Notes: generated by a model not told the origin, from the sequence alone. DNA of 64,000 bases from Sphingosinicella sp. (GCF_013911755.1 NZ_JACESP010000003.1:124001-188000); one strand, 5' to 3'. Shown: positions 26,776-35,533, counted from the first letter of the stretch. Numbers and translations: made by a program.

Positions 26776-28464
26776 TCATCTGGGCATTGTATGTGCCCCC
26801 ACATTTTTCACTTTTTCCATCACGAATGTTTCGAAGGTCAGCGGTGACACCGTCTTTCTGCTTCGATAGCCTTCGAACAGTCGGTGAACTTCGCGCATCG
26901 AACGGCATGACGTGGCGCATAGCGGCGTGACGCCGCCGCCATTCAGAACGCACATGGCAACGTCCGCGCCGCGACCATTGCAATTCACGCTTTCGATTTC
27001 ATACGGATTCAGCGAGACGTGCCGCAGGCCGTACGCGGCCCAGCAAAGCGCGTGCAAGAAGTCGTCATGCGCGCCGCGCGGATGCGTGAACTTCGGAATT
27101 GCGGCCTCGCCGTCCGTGGCCTTGCCGTCCGATAGGACTTCAAAGACTTTCATCTCCGCGATCAGCTCTTTGAACTTCGGATGGATATGCAGGCGCTGCT
27201 CGGCAGCGGCTTGATAGAGCGTGGTGAAGGCGGCGTACTTCGTGCGGCGGGAAGGGTGGACCACGTCAACGTCGTCTGAATAGGGGCGCGTTGCTGCCCA
27301 ATCGGCGACGTCTTGAGCACCATAGCTTTCCAGCGTCAGGCGAGTCATGTCGTGCTCTTTGTGGTAGCCGTCGAAACGGCTCTTGATGCCGCCCAATCGG
27401 CCAAGGAACACCGCGTCAGCATCGAGCACATAAATATGCTCTTCGTCGTCCAGGACGATCTTTGCCACGCAGGCGGTCACGGTTGCGTCACCATGCTTGG
27501 ACCCGCCGAACGCGCGGTCGAGGCCACCGCCGACAATGTAGGCGGAACCGTTCGTGAGGGCTTTCAGGTCGAGGGGGTATTCTTCGATGCACGCCGCGAG
27601 GATGTCGGGCGGGAATAGCGCGGAGGTCGCATCCTGCCAGCGGTTGAGATGATAAAGCGCGAAGTCATGCGGCAGCATCTGGCGCGACAGCGAACGCAGC
27701 TTCGTTTCGCTGATCCACGGCGGCGCGTTACGGCAGGCGTCTTCAAGGTCGGCGTATTCGATATGACTGAACGCAATCGAGGGGTCGGGGTCGGTCTCAT
27801 GCGTTGCGGCTTGGTATAGCTCGTACAGCTTGGATGACTTCGGAGAGACCGTGCTGTCGATCAGCATCAGGCTTCCCGCCGTGTCGAGCAATGAACCGGC
27901 GAGGGCTGCGAATACCGCATCGCCATTTGGGGCTGCATGAAGTTCGCTGATTTGGGCGCATGACAATTTCTTGCCCCACAACGCCGCTGGGTTCGCGCTG
28001 AATGCTTGAATGGTGCTGCCAGTCGCCGCGAGGTCGATGCGATCTTGAAGCACGTTGACCGTGCCAGCATTGACGAGGCGTTTCAGGAAAGGGGTTTGTT
28101 CGAAGGTCTCGCGGATCGTGCGGAACGCGGTGTCAACAACCTGTCGTTCGCTGTTCGCCACCACGGCAACCTGTTCGGTCTGACGCGTGAGGAAGCGCCA
28201 CACAATGACCATTGCCGAAGTAACGGACTTGCCGTGTCGGCGCGGCCAGCAGAACACCGCGACCGATATGTCTTTGCCGTCGAGGGCCTTGGTGATTTCA
28301 GCTGCTTCGCGAGGGCCGGGAACGAAGGGTGTGAACCCACCCGTGTGACTGCGAACGCGCGGTTGCACGTCGTCGAGGAACTTGAAGAACCCCGAACTGC
28401 CATCACGCCATGCTGCGATCTGTGCAGCAAGGCTGGGCGAACTGTTCCGACTTGCGGAAGGCAC
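26776..28464 (-). CDS. terL: Phage terminase large subunit
   Basis: Packaging motor: ATPase plus DNA-cutting nuclease. The Walker A-like loop is CWPRRHGKS (about residues 72-80) and a Walker B-like strand is LSCAQISEL. The RNase H-like nuclease domain has its first Asp in GGGLDRAFGG and the last in THPRGAHDDFLHAL. At 562 aa it is full length with no break. The start is a GTG at 28464. No convincing small subunit is found next to it. Confidence 0.9.
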   Translation of the reverse strand: MPSASRNSSPSLAAQIAAWRDGSSGFFKFLDDVQPRVRSHTGGFTPFVPGPREAAEITKALDGKDISVAVFCWPRRHGKSVTSAMVIVWRFLTRQTEQVAVVANSERQVVDTAFRTIRETFEQTPFLKRLVNAGTVNVLQDRIDLAATGSTIQAFSANPAALWGKKLSCAQISELHAAPNGDAVFAALAGSLLDTAGSLMLIDSTVSPKSSKLYELYQAATHETDPDPSIAFSHIEYADLEDACRNAPPWISETKLRSLSRQMLPHDFALYHLNRWQDATSALFPPDILAACIEEYPLDLKALTNGSAYIVGGGLDRAFGGSKHGDATVTACVAKIVLDDEEHIYVLDADAVFLGRLGGIKSRFDGYHKEHDMTRLTLESYGAQDVADWAATRPYSDDVDVVHPSRRTKYAAFTTLYQAAAEQRLHIHPKFKELIAEMKVFEVLSDGKATDGEAAIPKFTHPRGAHDDFLHALCWAAYGLRHVSLNPYEIESVNCNGRGADVAMCVLNGGGVTPLCATSCRSMREVHRLFEGYRSRKTVSPLTFETFVMEKVKNVGAHTMPR

Positions 28465-28506
28465 GCAATAAACTCCGTCTCAATTTCATCTGGATTTCCC
28501 CACTGC

Positions 28507-28668
28507 CTAGGGGAGACGGGCGCTTTTGCGCGTGCTGGCAAGCCAGCGAGGGTCTATCTCGACGCCGTGAAGGCGAAGGCCCCGATTTGTAAGCCTATCG
28601 AGGAGGCTGCCGACGCCGAAGCGTGCGACCGATTTCGTTCTGCTCGACGTTAAGGCGTCAGCGGCCAC
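28507..28668 (-). CDS. Possible small protein upstream of terL (small terminase position)
   Basis: A 53-codon frame with a GTG start (VAADALTSSRTKSVARFGVG...), high GC at third positions, ending 43 bp before the terL start. It lies where a small terminase subunit would be, but at 53 aa it is too short for one and no helix-turn-helix is clear. An antisense frame in the same place is about equally plausible, so support is weak. Confidence 0.25.
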   Translation of the reverse strand: MAADALTSSRTKSVARFGVGSLLDRLTNRGLRLHGVEIDPRWLASTRKSARLP

Positions 28669-28882
28669 TCCGGTCCGTTCCCTCTGAGAACGCCGGGCGG
28701 GCTGTTTAACCGCAAACCACGCGGTGCCGTTATCGACGGCAAGTCGAAAGTTTCACCATGATAACGAAATGGGACTGAAAAGGGAAGGGGGGATTTCGTG
28801 GAGAACACCGACGAGGTTAAAAACATATACAAAAAACGGGCGCAGCCTGTTTTCGAAGAAAACAAAAATCAGATAATTTTTT

Positions 28883-28926
28883 GAATCTTAGATTCTGATT
28901 CTGAATCTTGAATCTGATTCTGAATC
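28883..28926. repeat. Cluster of seven GANTC (CcrM methylation) sites
   Basis: GANTC occurs at 28883, 28891, 28897, 28903, 28910, 28916 and 28922, at 6-8 bp spacing. GATTCTGAATC occurs twice as a direct repeat (28897 and 28916), and the sites form nested palindromes such as GAATCTTAGATTC. GANTC is the site of the alphaproteobacterial cell-cycle methylase CcrM; about 0.2 sites would be expected by chance in this length. Confidence 0.8.
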
Positions 28927-29147
28927 CTAGAGTTATATATATATATTTATATAAATATCACGCGGGCGCGCGGGAAAGGAAAAACACTCCGAAAATGAGG
29001 GCATTGTATCCTCGCCGGAGTTGGAGGATATTCCATCGGCGGAGTTCGATAGATCGCGGCGTTGATGCTGGATCGTTTAATTTCCCGGCGAGCGCGAATC
29101 GCCCCGATAATGCAATCTCAATACGTCAAATTTTGCCCGGCAAGGCC

Positions 29148-29213
29148 CCGCCACGCGTCGATGTTAATGCGTCGGCTGCCTGACAGCAGAATTTTATTAT
29201 CGATGCGTGGCGG
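29148..29213. terminator. Long inverted repeat after integrase
   Basis: Arms CCGCCACGCGTCGAT (29148-29162) and ATCGATGCGTGGCGG (29199-29213) pair at 14 of 15 positions around a 36-nt loop. It lies 15 bp after the integrase stop. It may terminate integrase transcription or be a protein-binding site. Confidence 0.45.
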
Positions 29214-29228
29214 TATCTTAAAACCCGC

Positions 29229-30995
29229 CTAATGCGATGTCGGTTTTTCGGCAGGAATGAGGTGTTCAAACTCGACGCCTTCGAATTTCACGGACGAAAT
29301 CATTTCGAGAATCATCTGCGCAGTGCCCTCGCGGAGTTGGCCATAACCGCTCGTCACGGTCTTGTTCGAATGGCCGAGGATCAGCGCGCCGATTTCATCG
29401 TCTCGATAATTTGCTTTGCGGAGTTCGTCGGCCATTGTGTGACGAAACGAATGCGTGCCGATACCGTCCGCGCCGCGCTTGGCCCCGATCGCCGCGAGGT
29501 AGTCACGCCAGAAGCGCGAGGGTGTCGCGCCGACTTGGCCGCGCTTGTCCGGCTTGATCTCTGGAAATAGAGGGCGATCCTGCTCTCCATTCAGATTCAG
29601 AATTGCGCGTTCGTTGTTCACGAACTCGACAAAGCCGAGTTTTTCTAACGTCGGATGAACCGCCACGTGCCGTCCCTGCTTGGATTTCGTCCGCTGATTG
29701 GTTTTCTCGTCCTCCTTGATGAAGATGAAATATGCGTCCTGCACCTTCCGCACGTCATTCACGAGAAGCTGCGCAATCTCGCCGATGCGCGCGCCGGTGA
29801 ACAGGCAAACGAGTGGTATCCAATAGCGCCAGTCGTCGGCGTGCTTGTTTCCTGCGCGGTGTTCCTCCCCATGAGCAAGGAAGCCAGTGAATAGCGGAGA
29901 TTTCAGAATGGTGTTGAGCTGATCCTTATCGAGCGGCGGGCGTGGATTCTTTCCCTTGATTTTCTTTGTATTGATGGTCAGCCCGGCGAACGGAAACGAC
30001 GATATCTTGTTTTTGTTGTTCAGCCATTTGAAGAACGGCGAGACGGTCGAAAGGTAGCGCGCTTGCGTGATCGTCGAAAGCCGATTGGCGTTCAGACGGT
30101 CGGCCTTCTCGATTGCTTGGTGAATGTTTAGACCGCGATAGTCCTTCTTTTTCGAATAGCTCGTCGGGATGCGGGGAAGGGCGTCGCGATACGCTACCGC
30201 ATCGTCGCGTGTGATGCTGCTCGGTGCGCGGTCCTTGCCGACGAACTCCGCGAATTGCGCGATGACGACGCGGTCCGGTGCAATGCCGTCGGCGCGCTTG
30301 TCGCCCTCGCTGACACATTCGCGCGCGTATTGTTCGAACAGCTCCATGATAGCCTCGCCGGGCTTGGCCTTGGCTGCTGTGCGCTTCTTGACTTCCTGCA
30401 CGAGTGGCGAAGCTGGGGCGGCGTCATACTGGCCTTCGATTTCGGCGGCGGTGACGCGGTGCGCGTCGAGACTTGCCGTCGCGAGGTGGCGGCAGAACAA
30501 GCCGAAGTCGTCGGAGTTGGTCGAGATTTCCCAGCCGAGGCGATCGGCGATACGCCTTGCCGTAGGCGCAATCTGCGAAAAGTCGCCAGTGGCGACCTGT
30601 TGCGCACGTAACGCTAGCTTCGCTTTGCGCTCGGTTACGTGTTCGGCCCACTTGTCCGGCGAGACGCCGCGTAGCTGCTTTCTGCTGCGCGCAATGAAAT
30701 CGGTGTACTGATCGTAACCCCATTCCACTGCCGCCTGCTCAATCTCAGCGACCGAAGGCATGTGCTTCGTGATCGCCGGTGTCGCCGGTGTGTTCTCTCG
30801 GTCGCCTGCATCCCATTCGGCTCGCCACGCCGCGATGATGGGGAGGGCTTTGCGCTCGGCAAGCTGGCGATCGGTCGTGCCAAGTGACTTGATGCGCTCG
30901 CGTGGACCGCCAAGGGTTTGCCGCTGGCGTGGGACAGCAATGCGCACATGCCACGTTCCCCTTTTGCCACGCTGAAACAGGTGCTGCGAAATCAT
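29229..30995 (-). CDS. int: Tyrosine site-specific integrase (DUF6538 type)
   Basis: Inserts and excises the element at tRNA-Pro. A 588-aa recombinase: DUF6538-like N terminus (FQRGKRGTWHVRIAVPRQRQ), a core-binding SAM-like domain around SITRDDAVAYRDALPRIP, and catalytic residues R in FTGARIGEI, HSFRH (HxxR), LGHSNKT, and Y in SGYGQLREG. Start MISQHLFQRGKRG is the family start; the frame is open far upstream through the arm-site repeats and attR, which is not coding. It is adjacent to attR, transcribed inward. Confidence 0.93.
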   Translation of the reverse strand: MISQHLFQRGKRGTWHVRIAVPRQRQTLGGPRERIKSLGTTDRQLAERKALPIIAAWRAEWDAGDRENTPATPAITKHMPSVAEIEQAAVEWGYDQYTDFIARSRKQLRGVSPDKWAEHVTERKAKLALRAQQVATGDFSQIAPTARRIADRLGWEISTNSDDFGLFCRHLATASLDAHRVTAAEIEGQYDAAPASPLVQEVKKRTAAKAKPGEAIMELFEQYARECVSEGDKRADGIAPDRVVIAQFAEFVGKDRAPSSITRDDAVAYRDALPRIPTSYSKKKDYRGLNIHQAIEKADRLNANRLSTITQARYLSTVSPFFKWLNNKNKISSFPFAGLTINTKKIKGKNPRPPLDKDQLNTILKSPLFTGFLAHGEEHRAGNKHADDWRYWIPLVCLFTGARIGEIAQLLVNDVRKVQDAYFIFIKEDEKTNQRTKSKQGRHVAVHPTLEKLGFVEFVNNERAILNLNGEQDRPLFPEIKPDKRGQVGATPSRFWRDYLAAIGAKRGADGIGTHSFRHTMADELRKANYRDDEIGALILGHSNKTVTSGYGQLREGTAQMILEMISSVKFEGVEFEHLIPAEKPTSH

Positions 30996-31008
30996 ACCTA
31001 CGCCCCTT

Positions 31009-31044
31009 GCTCTGTAGCAAGTTCTGTAGCAAGTCGTGTAGCGG
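31009..31044. repeat. Right-end triple repeat, candidate integrase arm sites
   Basis: CTGTAGCAA at 31012 and 31024 and GTGTAGCGG at 31036, the same 12-bp spacing and orientation as at the left end. The first 22 bp match 16208-16229 exactly. It lies between the integrase start and attR, so it probably also overlaps the integrase promoter. Confidence 0.65.
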
Positions 31045-31109
31045 GTGTCATTATAAGTCTTTGAAAACGCGCGACTCATTGCGATTCCTGTGTCAAGGGG
31101 CTTGTTGGA

Positions 31110-31132
31110 TTCGCATCCTGTCTCCCCGACCA
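31110..31132. repeat. attR direct repeat (tRNA-Pro 3' fragment)
   Basis: Copy of the tRNA-Pro 3' end, 22 of 23 positions identical to 16146-16168, with an 18-bp perfect core at 31115-31132. It ends the element. The T-loop base is C instead of A, as would be brought in by the element's own attP. Confidence 0.9.
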
Positions 31133-31248
31133 TTCTCCAATGATCACATATTGTCTGTAGCGAACCCCGTTCGCTTTCGCATTTTCTCCTTTTTTCTTCC
31201 ATTTTTTCAATTATTGAAAATAGAGGCATATTGGGAGAAGGCGAGGCG

Positions 31249-32730
31249 ATGGGGTTTAGGTTCACGCGCGGGTTGTGGTGTGCACTCGCTTTTCTTTGCG
31301 TCGCGGTGCCTGCGCAGGCTGACCGGTTCGATCCTGTTCGTGCGGCGATCCGGGAGCAACTGGTTGAGAATGGCGTGCCCTCCATCGCGGTTGCCGTCAT
31401 GCAGGATGGCAAGATCGTCTGGGAGGAAGGCTTCGGCTGGGCCGACCGGGAGAAGCGGATCGCGGCGGACGCGCATACGATGTATTCGCTCGCTTCCATT
31501 TCCAAGCCGATCACGACCACCGGGCTGATGACACTGGTGCAGAGCGGCAAGATCGATCTCGACCGCCCGATCGATGACTATCTCGGTAGCGCAAAGCTTA
31601 CCGCGCGCGTGGGTGACGCGCGCGGGGCGACGGTTCGGCGCATTGCGGGGCACACGGCCGGACTGCCGCTGCACTATCAGTTCTTTTACGAGGACGAGAC
31701 TGTTGCCCGGCCGCCGATGGGGGAGACCATTCAGCGCTATGCAAACCTCGTAAGCGCCCCCGGCGAGCGGTTTCAGTATTCCAATCTCGGCTTCGGCATT
31801 CTCGACGAGATTATCAGCCGCACCTCTGGGCTCAGCTATGCGGACTTTATGCGCCGCGAGGTTTTTCTCCCGCTTGGGCTTACGCATACGTCTGTCGATA
31901 TTGGCCCCGGCCTCGAAGCGTTCGCAGCCATGCGCTATGGCCGGAATGGAGAGCGGGTCCCGTTCTACACGTTCGATCACCCGGGCGCGTCCGCGGTCTT
32001 TTCCAGCGCGCACGACCTCGTCCGTTTCGCCGGCTTCCACCTCAAGACCCGGCTTCCGGGCCAAAAGCCGATCCTCACTGCGGCGATGATTGACGAGATG
32101 CACCGCCCGGTCGACCCGCAGGCTGCGCGCGATGAGGGCAGCGGCTATGGCATCGGCTTCAACGTGCGAACGAAGGACGGCTACCGCGTCGTTTCGCATT
32201 CGGGTGGCATGGCAGGCGTCGCCACGATCATGCAGTTGTTCCCCGATCGCAATATCGCCCTCGTCGTGCTCACCAATTCCAGCAGCCCGGCGCCGCGGAT
32301 CATTGCCGACAAGATCGCTGCGATCATGCTGCCGGGCTGGAAGCCGTCGCCCGCGCCGTCGGAGCCGCCACTTCCGCCATTCGCACCGACCCCTGAACTT
32401 GCGGGAACGTGGAAGGGGACGCTGTCGACACCTGAGACGGAGATGCCTGTCGAACTCGTTTTTCAAAACGACGGGTTGATCCGCGCGACCTTCGGCGACC
32501 AGTTGCCGACGCTCGTTTCGAAGGCGCGGTTCGACAAGGGACTCTTCGACGGTGACCTCAACGCGCACATTCCGAACGCCGATGCGCGGCGCTACAGCTA
32601 TTTCGTGCACCTCGCGCTCAAGCTGGACGGTACGACGCTGCGCGGGGCCGCCACGGCGGTCGGGGACGCCGACAATGCCCGCGTGCGGAACGCGCTCTCC
32701 CATTGGGTGTGGCTGACGAAGCAGCCCTGA
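31249..32730 (+). CDS. Serine hydrolase, class C beta-lactamase fold
   Basis: Exported penicillin-binding-protein-like hydrolase. Signal peptide (LWCALAFLCVAVPAQA). Active-site motifs: SISK (SxxK, about residue 85), YSN (YxN) in FQYSNLGFGIL, and HSGG (KTG-box equivalent) in VSHSGGMAG. A C-terminal beta-rich domain of about 110 aa follows (ELAGTWKGTLSTPE...). 493 aa. ATG 31249 is preferred over an in-frame TTG 18 nt upstream. It is the first chromosomal gene after attR. Substrate unknown; it need not be a resistance gene. Confidence 0.88.
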   Translation: MGFRFTRGLWCALAFLCVAVPAQADRFDPVRAAIREQLVENGVPSIAVAVMQDGKIVWEEGFGWADREKRIAADAHTMYSLASISKPITTTGLMTLVQSGKIDLDRPIDDYLGSAKLTARVGDARGATVRRIAGHTAGLPLHYQFFYEDETVARPPMGETIQRYANLVSAPGERFQYSNLGFGILDEIISRTSGLSYADFMRREVFLPLGLTHTSVDIGPGLEAFAAMRYGRNGERVPFYTFDHPGASAVFSSAHDLVRFAGFHLKTRLPGQKPILTAAMIDEMHRPVDPQAARDEGSGYGIGFNVRTKDGYRVVSHSGGMAGVATIMQLFPDRNIALVVLTNSSSPAPRIIADKIAAIMLPGWKPSPAPSEPPLPPFAPTPELAGTWKGTLSTPETEMPVELVFQNDGLIRATFGDQLPTLVSKARFDKGLFDGDLNAHIPNADARRYSYFVHLALKLDGTTLRGAATAVGDADNARVRNALSHWVWLTKQP

Positions 32731-32847
32731 ACCTGCCCGGTCAATTCGCGATTTCCTTGCACGCTTCCGGCTGGTATCAGCGCCGCTGGTCAGGTTCGGA
32801 AATATGAGGGGCGAAAACAGCGCTCCGCGTCGTGTTATGGGAAGCGT

Positions 32848-33729
32848 ATGGCCGAAACCTTTTCCGTGGCGGGACCAGCGCGTATCCAGTTGGCGCTGCC
32901 GCAAGCCCTGGAGACAGCGCTCCGCACGACCCTCGATGCCGCCGGTATCGGCCACGCGCGGATCGATACCGCCGCGCTCTTCGCGGAGCCGCCTGCACCG
33001 CTGGCAAAGCTGCCGCTGGTCGTGGCGGCACGGGACGGCCTCGTCGCCGGCACGGAGCGGCCTTTGGCGGAGGCAGGAATTCTGTCCAAAACTGCACCAG
33101 TTATAGTCATTCTGGACGACGATGCATTGGACGGCGCGATATCCATTATGGATATTGAAGGTGTCGAACTGGCCGCATGGCCGCTGGGGGCCGAGGACAT
33201 CTTGAGCATTCTCGAACGCATCGACATCGGGCAGGGTTACGCGGCGGGCGTCCGTGAAAAAGGGCCGGACGCCTTCGTCCAGATCGGTATGCTGAGCGAC
33301 GAAGTCAGCCGTATTGCCGATCAGCTCGCGCGCCTTGCGAGCATGAAGGATGGCCCCGTGCTGCCCGCGGCTGTGACGGACCGCAGCGCCGCTGAAACCG
33401 CGCGGAGTATCCGGGAGATCATCCGCAAACGACAGGCGCGCAAGCAGTTCTTTCCGGCCGAACTCTTCGCGGATCCGGCCTGGGACATCATGCTCGACCT
33501 CGCGGCGGCGCGCCTGGAGGGCAAGCAGGTCAGCGTGTCCAGCCTCTGCATCGCCGCCGACGTGCCGACGACGACGGCGCTCCGCTGGATCAAGGGCATG
33601 ACCGACGCGGGGATGCTGGCGCGGCGAAGCGATCCCGAGGACGGACGCCGGAGCTTCATCGACCTGTCGGACAAGGCGGCGGAGGCGATGGACCGCTACA
33701 TCGCGCTCGTCGACAGCGGCGCGATCTGA
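32848..33729 (+). CDS. Winged-helix (MarR-like) DNA-binding protein
   Basis: A 293-aa predicted regulator. The N-terminal about 150 aa looks like a degenerate receiver-type alpha/beta domain (PLVVAARDG, APVIVILDDDAL), then comes a helical linker (MLSDEVSRIADQLARLASM), and the C terminus has a winged helix: VSSLCIAADVPTTTALRWIKGMTDAGMLARRSDPEDGRRSFIDLSDKA with the typical wing DPEDGRR. Targets unknown. Confidence 0.75.
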   Translation: MAETFSVAGPARIQLALPQALETALRTTLDAAGIGHARIDTAALFAEPPAPLAKLPLVVAARDGLVAGTERPLAEAGILSKTAPVIVILDDDALDGAISIMDIEGVELAAWPLGAEDILSILERIDIGQGYAAGVREKGPDAFVQIGMLSDEVSRIADQLARLASMKDGPVLPAAVTDRSAAETARSIREIIRKRQARKQFFPAELFADPAWDIMLDLAAARLEGKQVSVSSLCIAADVPTTTALRWIKGMTDAGMLARRSDPEDGRRSFIDLSDKAAEAMDRYIALVDSGAI

Positions 33730-33741
33730 AATGCACCGAAG

Positions 33742-34506
33742 CTAGAAGGGCAGAAAGCTCTTCTTCTTGGAAAAGCGCAGGTACCCGGCGTTGACGCCGA
33801 GCCGCCAGCCGACGCCGAGCTTGATCGGCACGATCACCACATCGCCGCGCTGCACATACTGCGCGGAAAGGCCGCCGATGATGTAGGCCTTGCCCTCTGC
33901 CGCCGGATAGGCGCGGAACAGCTCCTGCGTGTCGTAGAGCTTGTAAATGAGAATGAACGTCTTGCTGCCGTCGGCGCCGACATCGAAGCCGATCGACGGG
34001 CCGCGCCAGTAGATCGGCATTTCGCCCTCCACCTTGTGGTAGAGCTTGCCCTCGCCGTAGCGGACGCCGACGCCGATGGCGCCGCCGCCTTCACGGCCTG
34101 CGACATAGGCATTGGGCTGGCCGAGATCCTTGAAGACCGTTTCGATCATGCGCGCGAGGCCTTCCGCGCCGCGCCCGAAGACGTTCTCGGCGGCGGTCAG
34201 CACTTCGCTCTGGCTGAACACGGGCTGCAGGTCGCCATCGCCGACCGCACCGGGCGCGGCAGTGGTGGCGGGGGCCGCGGGCACGCCACTTTGCGCGGAG
34301 GGCTCTGACGGGGGCGGAGGCGGTGGCGCCGCCGGCGTTTGAGCCACGGGCGCGGTCGACGGCGGCACCTCGGCCGACATCGTGCCGTAGGCGGCTTCGC
34401 TGCCCGGAACCGGTGCCAGATCGGCATTGGCATCCTGCGCGCGCGCCGTCGCCGCGAGGAGCATCAACGAGAACACTGCCAATCCGGCCCTGCCCATGCG
34501 AAACAT
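33742..34506 (-). CDS. DUF1134 / EipA-family envelope protein
   Basis: Exported protein with signal peptide (AGLAVFSLMLLAATARAQ), a Pro/Ala-rich linker (about residues 45-90) and a C-terminal DUF1134 domain: ETVFKDLGQPNAYVAGREGGGAIGVGVRYGEG, GPSIGFDVGADGSKTFILIYKL, IGGLSAQYVQRGDVVIVPIKLGVGWRLGVNAGYL. EipA in Brucella is needed for envelope integrity. ATG 34506 is chosen over TTG 34509. It is divergent from the LuxR-type gene. Confidence 0.88.
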   Translation of the reverse strand: MFRMGRAGLAVFSLMLLAATARAQDANADLAPVPGSEAAYGTMSAEVPPSTAPVAQTPAAPPPPPPSEPSAQSGVPAAPATTAAPGAVGDGDLQPVFSQSEVLTAAENVFGRGAEGLARMIETVFKDLGQPNAYVAGREGGGAIGVGVRYGEGKLYHKVEGEMPIYWRGPSIGFDVGADGSKTFILIYKLYDTQELFRAYPAAEGKAYIIGGLSAQYVQRGDVVIVPIKLGVGWRLGVNAGYLRFSKKKSFLPF

Positions 34507-34653
34507 CAACGTGTGTCTCCCGCTTCATTGTCGGTTTCGGGCAGACCATGCGACGGGGAGTCCCCGAAATCAATGGCGCCTGCCGCAGCGTTACTTGAAA
34601 GCCGCACGGCTGAACCCGGCTTGAACCGCAGATACTTAGAATGCGTCACACTC

Positions 34654-34682
34654 TTGTCACCCGGTCCGTGGCATGTTGAAAT
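34654..34682 (+). promoter_or_regulatory. Candidate promoter of the LuxR-type gene
   Basis: TTGTCA (34654-34659), 17-bp spacer, TGAAAT (34677-34682). This would put the transcript start near 34690 and rules out the ATG at 34673 as the start codon. Not tested; the -10 is weak. Confidence 0.4.
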
Positions 34683-34735
34683 ATGCCTCAAATGAGTCCG
34701 ACTCGGCAGCGGACGACCATACTGGGGAGAGAAAC

Positions 34736-35506
34736 GTGACGTTGCAGGATGATATTGCACGCGTTTCGGTACGCACCATGAGCGACATCCGTCCCGCTTC
34801 GGAAGCGCTGCGCGACATGGTGGAACGCAACGCGCCCAGCTTCCGGATCGCGATTACCGACAATATCTGCTCGAAGCGGCCAATGGTGGACGACGAAGGG
34901 AACACGCTCTCTTCGGAAGTTTTCGGCTTCGTGAGCGACGAAGAGCGGCAGTGGAGCGAGCACCGCGTCGCACTCAGCTCTCCGCTGTTGCGCGCCTGCC
35001 GCTATGAGAGCGAGCCGTTCTGGGCGAACGAGGAAGGCTTCCGCACGCAGCAGCCGAACCCGTACCTCGACGGTATCGACCTTTCGAACTTCGACAAAAG
35101 GGCGATGTGCCATGCCGCCGTGGTGATCCCGGTGCACCTGCCGTTCGGCCAGATCGGCGTCGCGGTGATCGGATCGGCGCGGAATCTGAGCGACCTTTCA
35201 GAGGTCTACGAGAATTTCGCTGATGAATGGGCCGTATGGGTCCACCGTTTCCTCGCGGGTTACGTGAAATTGATGCGGACGCGGAAATGGCTGCCGATGG
35301 ACTGCCAGCTGACCAAGCGCGAGGTCGAATGCCTGCGCTGGGCGGCGGTGGGCAAGACCGACAAGGAAATCAGCCTGATCCTCGCGCGGAGCCACGCCAC
35401 GGTGCGCTTCCACATCCAGAACGCGGGCGAGAAGCTGGACGCGGTGAACCGCAGCCAGACGATTTTCAAGGCCGCGCAATTGGGGTACCTCGGCCTCGCG
35501 GCTTAG
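34736..35506 (+). CDS. LuxR-family transcriptional regulator, likely a solo
   Basis: A 256-aa regulator with an N-terminal ligand-domain-like region and C-terminal LuxR helix-turn-helix (LTKREVECLRWAAVGKTDKEISLILARSHATVRFHIQNAGEKL). GTG 34736 is preferred because GGGGAGAG stands just before it. The N-terminal segment WSEHR...SPLLRACRYESEPFW aligns loosely with the acyl-homoserine-lactone pocket, but Ser replaces the conserved Asp and Tyr is missing, so a classical AHL ligand is unlikely. No luxI-type gene is nearby. Confidence 0.82.
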   Translation: MTLQDDIARVSVRTMSDIRPASEALRDMVERNAPSFRIAITDNICSKRPMVDDEGNTLSSEVFGFVSDEERQWSEHRVALSSPLLRACRYESEPFWANEEGFRTQQPNPYLDGIDLSNFDKRAMCHAAVVIPVHLPFGQIGVAVIGSARNLSDLSEVYENFADEWAVWVHRFLAGYVKLMRTRKWLPMDCQLTKREVECLRWAAVGKTDKEISLILARSHATVRFHIQNAGEKLDAVNRSQTIFKAAQLGYLGLAA

Positions 35507-35533
35507 GCCGATCCACTTCGCGGATGGAGAGCG

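Larger units (their letters stand above)
28465..29228. other. Integrase-terminase intergenic region, candidate control or origin region
   Basis: About 760 bp without a secure gene. It contains a possible 53-codon minus-strand frame next to terL (28507-28668), the block of seven GANTC sites, an AT tract (28934-28958), and a long imperfect hairpin (29148-29213) just after the integrase stop. The mix of methylation sites, short repeats and a low-melting tract resembles a replication origin or master promoter; this is inference. Confidence 0.5.

Noticed and set aside
28680-28694. GTTC-N7-GAAC as a second LexA box in the element
   Set aside because: It is an inverted arrangement, not the direct GTTC-N7-GTTC or GAAC-N7-GAAC pattern of alphaproteobacterial LexA.
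31155-31163. CTGTAGCGA outside attR as a further arm site
   Set aside because: It lies outside the element by 22 bp, and a 9-mer like this is expected by chance about once in a window of this size.
30996-31550. Upstream extension of the integrase frame through attR into the serine hydrolase gene
   Set aside because: It would cross the att site and overlap another gene antisense. The family N terminus begins at MISQHLFQRGKRG.
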